Shown in pieces: positions 57,519-64,000 of a stretch of DNA of 64,000 nucleotides. The notes below the pieces were generated by a model. That model did no database searches. It saw only the letters and a program-made list of their open reading frames with translations, and was not told the DNA's origin. Position 1 is the first letter of the stretch. Each line of letters opens with the position of its first letter. Position numbers and translations under genes: made by a program. Source of the DNA: Gracilariopsis chorda (taxonomy: Eukaryota > Rhodophyta > Florideophyceae > Gracilariales > Gracilariaceae); the NCBI GenBank assembly GCA_003194525.1, contig NBIV01000087.1, positions 1-64,000 on the forward strand. The letters run 5' to 3'.

Positions 57519-59174
57519 ATGAAACGCCGTCGCCAAAAGCTTGCGTCCACGCGCCCATCCGCCTCCGCCCCGAAGCGACAGCGCTACAACCAATACTACC
57601 GCAACTGCATCGCCGCCTCCTTCTGCCCCGCAGACACCTCCGGCCCGCGCATCCCCACCCTTCTGCGCCAGTTCTCCGACCACTGCCCCGTCAAATCCCA
57701 CCGCCACTGGCTCAACCTCCTTCGCGTCTCGTGCGAGAAGCAACGCTGTCTCGTGCGCAACTGCGCCACCGGCATGCATTTTGCCCAGACGCACGGCGCC
57801 AAATCCCTCATCCACTCCATCACCATGTTCCTCACCTACTACGTGCCGAAGAAACTGTGCGTCAAATCGGACAGTGAGTGGAGACAATTGTTGGCCGCCT
57901 TGTACTCCTTCCACAACTACTGCGCGAGAAAGCACTACATCAAGGACGATCATGTGCTCACTTGCGCTTTGTACACCCTGCGCAACTTTCGCATCTGTAC
58001 CATTCCCAACCGCATTTCGGAGCTGGCTGCTCTGCGTTATTGGCATTCTCTAGAGCCCGCGCACAATCACAAACCCAACTCCTCCTCGCCCGACCCACAA
58101 CCCCACGCCCCTCCACCTGCCCATCACCTAGCGTACGCACCGAATCAACACACGCCTCAACTTCCAACCACGCACACTGCCCACGAGGCTACATCTGCCA
58201 CTACCGCCCCACCGTCTACGCCTCATCCACAGCAACAACAACCGTCACCCATTGCAACCCATTCGTACCCCGAAATCACACACGCTGTGCTCCCGCCCGA
58301 TCGACCTGTTTCTGACGACAACGACGTCACCTACCTTACGGAGGCCACCACCAACACCGACTTGGCTTCACCTGCGGATGCGCACTGCACCAACCTTTCG
58401 TACCCCGCTGTAAAAGCAGCCCTGTACAATGAAGCCACTAGTGCTCAACCTGCGCCCGTAATCGACGCCGCGAATAGCCCGCGTCACCAAGTGACGCACA
58501 CGCTTCACCACTCTCAGCTGTCAACCGATTGTGACGCTCGTCCAAATATCGCCCTGCAGCACAAGGCTGTCACTGCTGACTTGCATTCTGTGCCGCATCA
58601 CCCACAGCACAGCCAGTTGAGTCATGATCCGTCTTGTGCGCGTGCCGCTGTGTTCCCGCAACTGCCGGCTCAGCAGCCGCTTGCATGCACTCAGTACGAT
58701 GTTTCGCTCTCCGCTCAAGTGGCGCCGAGCGCGGAACCGCAGCTGACCCAAATGCAACTACCCTGTGCTACAACAAACGACGTAGACGAGGTTGATGTGA
58801 AGCGCGAATATGAATCACACAGCGACCCAACGAGAATGCCGTACGTCGACGACGAACAGCGTCATGCAAGCTATGCCGGCGAACAACAATGGGAGGAGCA
58901 ACAGAACGAAGCTACACTCGGTGGCGATACGCCACTCATTGTAGGGCAGGTTATGGAAGATGGTTGGCTCATGCGTTCGGAAGACTTTGAGGTGGATGCA
59001 CAATATACAAATGCGTTTCTTCACCTGCCTGTGGCTGTTGCCAAGATGGGCATGCGTGGCATGTCTTTGTCGGGTTTGCAACTGGCGCTACGAAACGGAA
59101 TATGGAGACCGGTTCTTCATGACAATGTGTACGTTGCAAAGGCTTATCCACCGGATGATATTTTTTACTACTAA
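57519..59174 (+). CDS. Hypothetical protein, family not recognised
   Basis: 551-residue intronless gene. The start MKRRRQKLASTRPS follows a C-rich leader ending CAAACTCCGCC, and a basic N-terminus suggests nuclear location. Residues about 20-175 form a compact-looking part rich in Cys, His, Arg and Tyr (YYRNCIAASFCPADTSGP; SHRHWLNLLRVSCEKQRC; FHNYCARKHYIKDDHV; FRICTIPNRISELAAL). Residues about 180-465 are low-complexity, rich in His, Pro, Gln, Thr and Ser. The last 85 residues are again ordered (DGWLMRSEDFEVDAQ; LHLPVAVAKMGMRGMSLSGL; IWRPVLHDNVYVAKAYPP). I know no family with these blocks. The two ordered ends with a disordered middle suggest a regulatory or scaffold protein, but that is a guess. 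Coding is supported by length, composition and a clean stop. Confidence 0.75.
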   Translation: MKRRRQKLASTRPSASAPKRQRYNQYYRNCIAASFCPADTSGPRIPTLLRQFSDHCPVKSHRHWLNLLRVSCEKQRCLVRNCATGMHFAQTHGAKSLIHSITMFLTYYVPKKLCVKSDSEWRQLLAALYSFHNYCARKHYIKDDHVLTCALYTLRNFRICTIPNRISELAALRYWHSLEPAHNHKPNSSSPDPQPHAPPPAHHLAYAPNQHTPQLPTTHTAHEATSATTAPPSTPHPQQQQPSPIATHSYPEITHAVLPPDRPVSDDNDVTYLTEATTNTDLASPADAHCTNLSYPAVKAALYNEATSAQPAPVIDAANSPRHQVTHTLHHSQLSTDCDARPNIALQHKAVTADLHSVPHHPQHSQLSHDPSCARAAVFPQLPAQQPLACTQYDVSLSAQVAPSAEPQLTQMQLPCATTNDVDEVDVKREYESHSDPTRMPYVDDEQRHASYAGEQQWEEQQNEATLGGDTPLIVGQVMEDGWLMRSEDFEVDAQYTNAFLHLPVAVAKMGMRGMSLSGLQLALRNGIWRPVLHDNVYVAKAYPPDDIFYY

Positions 59175-60455
59175 ACCGCTTGTTTGTTGCGTAAGCATTC
59201 ACATTTTTCGTTTTGCCGTGTAAATCGTCTTCTTCTTCTTCATTCGCATCATGCGCGCGCACCGCGGTGCGACCGAATGGCAGAGCGGAGCGTGGTGGCT
59301 GTTCTAAAACGAAGCGGCGGCATTTGCTGCGCGTTAATAGTCGCCCCATTTCACTCTGCACTTGCGCAAAACAGTTGTCAAGCGTTATGAATGAATGAAG
59401 GACGCTTCGCGAGTGGGTCGTGCCACATGACACCGTGTTCGCGTTCTGCAACATGTCGTCGTGCAGCTAGTCAAACAAAATGTAAAATCAATGCGTGGCA
59501 CGATTGGTGCGACCTCTAAAGTGTGTGTGTGGGGGGCGGGGGGGGGGGCGTTGACGATATGAGCACTCTTCTTCGAGTTGCAACCCACTTCATTCTCGCA
59601 GCACGTTTGTGTAATGATGTGCTTCTTTTCGCGTTATGTGTTTCGAGTTTGACTGCGGGCAAGTACCTCATATTTTCGTGCCACTGATTGTTTGGGGGCG
59701 CCTGCTACGTTGTGTTGGTCTGTGGGCAAGAGGGGGGAGATGGTGTGTTGTTTGTTGTTGCTCGGGGCTTTGGTGAAATGATAGGTTGCTTGGCGGTAGC
59801 TATATTTAAACCGTTAACCGCACCCCGTGACGGCTGTTGAAGCTGGGTGACAGATTATGATTGAAGTTGAACAGAAATAAATGAGTGTGGCGCATCATGG
59901 CGGAGCTCAAGACACGCCTTGCACGCAATTCGACGCCGTGCGTGTGAGATGAGAGAAGTCGTTAACGAGTGATCCAGCCGCGATGCGCCATTCTCTCCCT
60001 GTCTCGAAGGCAACAACTCTTTGCGGAGAAAAAAAAAAAAAAAAACAGTGGAAAAGCATACAGACTTCAGCGGTCTCTACTGTAAAATGTTTGCGCAGGC
60101 AGCACCAGTGAAGGCAGCTAGCCGTTGCGCGCATCTGACGCCAAGTGAACTGCGGTCCCATCGTTGTTGTACCCTGCCAGCTTGCTCAGCTAACTCATCC
60201 AACATAATCCACGCCGCAACTCCCAACTCTGACTGAGCTACGTTTGAAGCACATCCACAAGCGCTGCACAGCTTATGCTTCCACCCAATATCTTTCAACA
60301 CTCCATTTTGCGTTAACGAGATCTACCTCCTTTCACTTCCGCCAGCTTGATCTATCTCTCTTTAGGTTCGCCAGCGCCACTCACCACCTCAAAACTTGGA
60401 TACGTTTCCGACACATTGCATTGTTTCTCGCCCCGCTGTCTGAGATCTTTCTGCC
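59175..60455. other. Intergenic region
   Basis: Contains a G-rich run (59531-59548, preceded by a GT run), a TATATTTAAA-like motif near 59804, an A run (60030-60045) and CT-rich sequence before the next gene (60300-60450, probably its leader). No gene seen on either strand. Confidence 0.4.
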
Positions 60456-60659
60456 ATGGCTTCGTCATCTCTGGTAGACAAGGGTTTCAGGTTGCTCGCT
60501 GCAACATGCGCCACCGCCACTGTTGTTGGCATCACTGGTTTGGGAGTTAATGTTTATTTTAACACGGGCAAACATCGTAAACCACTGCCACCACTTCCTG
60601 CGGAAACTGAAACCGCTCCCGCACAACAGCAATCACCGTCTTCCCAGAATCACGATTGA
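60456..60659 (+). CDS. Small single-span membrane protein, COX14-like
   Basis: 67 residues: MASSSLVDKGFRLLAATCAT, a hydrophobic segment of about 20 residues (about 12-34, ending LGVNVYF), the basic patch NTGKHRK and a Pro/Glu/Gln-rich tail. The layout (short N-terminus, one span, then Tyr and a basic patch, then a polar tail) recalls COX14, a mitochondrial inner-membrane factor for complex IV assembly. Fungal Cox14 has the same span-YxxxxGK-tail layout and ends in a Gln/Pro/Thr-rich stretch. The match is by shape and not by strong sequence identity, so the name is tentative. It is preceded by a CT-rich leader and lies tail-to-tail with the glucosidase gene, 95 bp apart. Confidence 0.55.
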   Translation: MASSSLVDKGFRLLAATCATATVVGITGLGVNVYFNTGKHRKPLPPLPAETETAPAQQQSPSSQNHD

Positions 60660-60754
60660 TTTGTTCTGCTTGCGACCAACGCCTCCAGCACCGGTAAAAA
60701 TTGGTCATTTGCTTCAAGTGATATAGCAAGCGTCTACATCTACACGTACAGCTT

Positions 60755-62416
60755 CTATAATTCCTGTTTTTCTTCGTCGGGCGTACTCTCAAAGTCAGCC
60801 ATGATCTCCTTAATCATGGATTCTTCACAAGCCGCCGGCGTCTTGAACTTCATCGTATATGCACACCTGTTAGGTTCATTCACGCTTACAACCTCCTCGT
60901 TATCACCACATAACAGCTGCACCTTGATGCTTCGCTGTGGACCATTCCAACATCTATCCCCATCAACATACTTCATAAATCGATCTTTACCTTCCCCCTC
61001 CCAACCATCAAAGCGGCCCAGCTGGGCAATAGACGCCCCATTTTCATATTGACGAACAGTTTCAAACAGGCAGTGTTCGAATTCATATTGTGTAACCTTG
61101 CCCTTTGTACAGCTACCGTGTAATTTCCGAAGAGCGTTGTCTGCCCCGTAGTCAATAGAACTCTTCTTTTTCAGCTTCTCGATTTTATCCTCAAGATCCC
61201 GCTTCTTGGATTCCAGCTCCCATTTCTCACCCTCAGCATTGCTGATGCAAGTATCAAGTTTCGCAGAGGAGTTTCCAGTGGATGGCACTAGACTTTTAGG
61301 CAGAACTCGTCTTACTTTGCTCAGCACTAGCGCTCCAACGTACGCGAATCGCCGGACGACCCAGTTCGGACTGCTGGTCTGAAGATCGGCGCACAAGTGG
61401 TCGACGTCAATTGCTTCCGATTGGTTTGGTGCGGACACTTGCTCGGAATCAGTGTTTGGCAGCTCCTCAGACTGCTGTATCTTTTCTTCCTGTTGACTAC
61501 CGGCAGCTGCTGCAGTAGCAGAAATAATGTGTTCATCAAGATGCTGCTGATCGCCAATGTCATGCTGTTCGTCTTCTGCTGTTGTGATTTCTTCGGCCTC
61601 ATCCATCACTATATCCTCTTCGCGTTGCGAGTGATCATCAGAGATGTGCTCGTCGTCCTCTGTAGTGACAAACTCTTCGTCATCGAGCCCAGAGGCATTT
61701 TGGTGGTCTATGTCTCCAAATTCGGAATCGTCCGGTATGTGATCCTCTCCGTATTCATAGTCCAAGTCACTCTCCGAGGAAGAGCCACTGTCTGAGGCTT
61801 GCGTAGGGACGGACTCTGAATTGTTGTCGACGGATATCGTCTTCTCCCAGTCGCGACGTTTCTTTAGAAGATCGATTGCTTTCTCCCTCGTTTCAAGCTG
61901 AGATTTAACTCTTGCAAGCTCTCTTTCCATTTTTTTGAGCTCAGATCGATCCAGCCTCATTGTCCTGTCCATCTCCTTTGCGTATGCCTTTCGGGTGGCA
62001 ATGCCTCGTCTAACCACGTCTGCTTTACGCGTAGCCTCCTTGAGGTCTGCTTCTCGCAGGGAGGCACAGGTATCCGGGCACGCACCTGCAGGCTCGTCCG
62101 ATCCATCGCAGCAGTCACATGACCCGTCGTGCACCCAAGAAGAATAGATTTTCACAGGCCGATAACGCTTGTTATGACATGTAAAGTATCCGTTCGGGCA
62201 GGCAGATGTGCCGTTCTCGTCAGAAGCATCTGCGCAATCGCAGTAATTGTCATTGATTCGATGATCGGGCAGTGCGGTTGGTGGAAGGTCTGGGGCGTCG
62301 CGGAGTACGCAAACGTGGGCTGTTGTTGCCGCCGAGCAGAAAAAAGGCGCAAGGACGAGCAAAGTGAGCAGTGGGAATGAGGTTTGCATTACATGCGATA
62401 ATGATATCGAAAGCAT
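60755..62416 (-). CDS. PRKCSH: Glucosidase II beta subunit
   Basis: 553 residues, intronless. Regulatory subunit of ER glucosidase II, which trims glucose from N-glycans during the calnexin cycle. Signal peptide (LLTLLVLAPFFCSA), then the Cys-rich N-terminal module with two LDL-receptor-A-like units (DNYCDCADASDENGTSAC; DGSCDCCDGSDEPAGAC), which binds the catalytic alpha subunit. A Lys/Glu-rich coiled coil (about 120-190) and a long acidic stretch (about 200-330) follow. The C-terminal MRH lectin domain starts about 425 (YENGASIAQLGRFDGWEG; WNGPQRSIKVQLLCG; VNEPNRCAYTMKF) with the Gln, Arg, Glu and Tyr expected to bind mannose. It ends in EEKQEL, a KDEL-like retrieval signal with Gln in place of Asp. 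A second ATG at 62389 would give a shorter, more typical signal peptide. Confidence 0.95.
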   Translation of the reverse strand: MLSISLSHVMQTSFPLLTLLVLAPFFCSAATTAHVCVLRDAPDLPPTALPDHRINDNYCDCADASDENGTSACPNGYFTCHNKRYRPVKIYSSWVHDGSCDCCDGSDEPAGACPDTCASLREADLKEATRKADVVRRGIATRKAYAKEMDRTMRLDRSELKKMERELARVKSQLETREKAIDLLKKRRDWEKTISVDNNSESVPTQASDSGSSSESDLDYEYGEDHIPDDSEFGDIDHQNASGLDDEEFVTTEDDEHISDDHSQREEDIVMDEAEEITTAEDEQHDIGDQQHLDEHIISATAAAAGSQQEEKIQQSEELPNTDSEQVSAPNQSEAIDVDHLCADLQTSSPNWVVRRFAYVGALVLSKVRRVLPKSLVPSTGNSSAKLDTCISNAEGEKWELESKKRDLEDKIEKLKKKSSIDYGADNALRKLHGSCTKGKVTQYEFEHCLFETVRQYENGASIAQLGRFDGWEGEGKDRFMKYVDGDRCWNGPQRSIKVQLLCGDNEEVVSVNEPNRCAYTMKFKTPAACEESMIKEIMADFESTPDEEKQEL

Positions 62417-63066
62417 TGCGCAACAGAGACCCGCTCCGGAACGGCGGAAGAGATCAGCGAGAGCGAAAGAGGCGGGCCAGCGGATTGGGGGCGGCGGCTG
62501 AGGCGCAGCCGGAAGAGGATGGCGTAAGGGATATTGCGAATCACATCGAATGTTTTGAATTTACTTGGTCAGAGCACACATTAGACAGCGTGTATCAAAA
62601 CAGCGCCGGGCGGGCACGGCAAAAAAACCCACGCACTCGTCACCGCTATTGCACGCTCAAACCAAAGACTTGACAGACGGATCTTACTCATACGTATACG
62701 CTTCAGTCGAACGCACCCCCGACCCTCTCCTTTTTTAGATTCAAAGCAGTTGCGCATTGCGCTCCCACTTCGTCCCCCACCTCACCCTCTTCTTCATTCC
62801 ACTTTCTTTCCGCTTTGCACGCGACTGCTCAGCACGTCTTCTACATTAATCTTCTCAGAACAAGCTGCTCTTTTTATTTCCTTCTACCGTGCCAGTGCAC
62901 CGCCACGCAATTTGCTTCACTTCTAATTCCACCAATTCTATTCTTGCTACCACTCTCGACGTTATTAATTTGTTTCCTCGCGCTTTACCCCTATATATAG
63001 CTTGCGCACAGCTCTCCCCTCTCTAACTTTCTTCTTGCCAGTCTACCACCATCAACCTCTCAATCA
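62417..63066. promoter_or_regulatory. Divergent promoter region
   Basis: About 650 bp between the divergent glucosidase II beta and SANT-domain genes. The right half is CT-rich. A TATA-like CTATATATAG lies at 62991-63000, about 70 bp before the rightward ATG, so a start site near 63025 is likely. No TATA is obvious for the leftward gene. Confidence 0.5.
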
Positions 63067-64000
63067 TGGTGCAAGAGCAAAATGGTAAGTTTTTCGCAGA
63101 CTAGTCTGTTCGCCTAAATTATCCCAGCTCTACTAACCGGTTCAAAAGCACAAGATCGCTACGCCTTGGAGCAAAGCTTACAAGCTGTCGAGCGGTCCAT
63201 ACAAATAACTGAACAAGCTATCGAAAGAGAGCGTTCGTCTATGCAGCATGACCGTTTCGGACGCCGAACAATCGAGATGCCTCCGTGTCTTCGTAAGCTT
63301 TACGAGTCTTCTGAGTGGCGTAACCAGGATGTGTATATATGGCCAACTGTTCTCAAAATCTCTCAGGATGGTCATGCACGTGCAGCTATAGCCGAAAACG
63401 CTCTTCAGCGCTTGCATTACCGTCCTCCAGGCCCAATTCCAACCCATCCCGCCCTAGCTGACGCGGCTATAAAGGATGCCAAAGAAGCTGTTGAGCGCGT
63501 GACGCTCTCTGTTAAGAAGGTCATGACCGACCGACGCAAAACGCGTCATGCCTTGCGGAAGGATTTGGCAAAGCAGTACATGGAGCGTCGGAAGGCTTGG
63601 ATCAAGCGCTTGGACATGTCCAAGTCCTCCATGACAGAGGAGCAGAAACAAGCTGCCCGACGTAGGGATCGTGAGATTCTGATGGCCACTCGCTCTTCGG
63701 CGGGAAATGGCAGCCAGCTAACGCCCAGAGAAGTCGATCTTATTTTTGAAGAGATTGAGGCCGCTGGTGGAACAGCGGGAGGCTTAGAAAGATGGGGACG
63801 CAGCATCACTGGAATTCCAGACCACAGTCCAGGATACCTTCCCCCAGCGAGTGATGGAGGTGTGCTCATAGAAGACCCACTTGCGTACCATTACTTCTCC
63901 CGCTACATCAACCCCTGGACTCGTACAGAAATTTTACTGTTCCTGGACAAGTTCATTGCTCATGGGAAAAACTTTCGCCGTATTGCTTCATTCTTCAAGC
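63067..64000 (+). CDS. SANT-domain protein, co-repressor-like (5' part)
   Basis: Runs off the right edge. Exon 1 (63067-63085) codes for MVQEQN. A 63-bp intron (63086-63148; GTAAGT...TACTAAC...AAAAG) is followed by exon 2, open to the window end. About 290 residues are visible: an N-terminal helical part (LEQSLQAVERSIQITEQAI), a block MPPCLRKLYESSEWRNQDVY, a long Arg/Lys-rich helical part (VKKVMTDRRKTRHALRKDLA), then a SANT start WTRTEILLFLDKFIAHGKNF followed by RRIASFF. The last motif is very like the first SANT domain of NCoR/SMRT and yeast Snt1, scaffolds of histone deacetylase complexes, so a chromatin co-repressor role is likely. The intron holds an exact TACTAAC branch site. Confidence 0.75.

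Noticed and set aside
61397-61795. Plus-strand hydrophobic 132-codon frame
   Set aside because: Reverse reading of the acidic part of glucosidase II beta; hydrophobicity is the mirror of Glu/Asp codons.

Overview
The window looks like nuclear DNA of a compact-gene alga, most plausibly a red alga (a florideophyte such as Chondrus is my guess, not a proven assignment). The reasons are host genes with no introns or very short ones (63, 85 and 99 bp; GT-AG with a CTAAC-type branch site), C-rich 5' leaders, and host genes packed at the right end beside a large block of transposable elements on the left.

Layout. 1-17495 holds two Ty3/Gypsy chromovirus copies in the same orientation. Copy A (1-6499) lacks its left part, which lies outside the window. 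Copy B (6501-17495) has a cut 5' LTR that abuts copy A, so A probably inserted into B's 5' LTR. 17496-24632 is a decayed Helitron (18010-23579, minus strand; Rep, PIF1-type helicase and a 21-bp-repeat N-terminus) flanked by two direct copies of a hairpin-rich repeat. 25343-28537 (minus) is a DNA transposon whose piggyBac-like DDE transposase appears spliced in frame to a YqaJ-type PD-(D/E)XK nuclease; I think this is the most novel item in the window. 29028-44790 is a third chromovirus (copy C) split inside gag by a fourth, younger one (copy D, 31157-41368). Copy D has two 890-bp LTRs and a perfect 5-bp target duplication (TATGC). A decayed pogo/Tc1-like transposon (44795-46402, minus) truncates copy C.

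From about 47.9 kb the window is host DNA: an F-box/leucine-rich-repeat protein (47884-50331, minus), a large region with no clear gene, a five-finger C2H2 zinc-finger gene with two introns (55131-56511, plus), an intronless gene of unknown family (57519-59174, plus), a 67-residue single-membrane-span protein resembling COX14 (60456-60659, plus), glucosidase II beta subunit (60755-62416, minus) and the 5' part of a SANT-domain co-repressor-like gene (63067 to the window end, plus). The last two are divergent around a shared promoter region.

Recurring signals. All four chromoviruses share LTR ends TGTAGTGCAA/TTGCACTACA (or near variants). Their LTRs and spacer regions are crowded with very short perfect hairpins. 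Copies B and D carry an extra, related reading frame on the opposite strand between the chromodomain and the 3' LTR. The C-rich host genes carry long C runs near their 5' side and long G runs beyond their 3' end.

All four LTR elements are described as fossils only.
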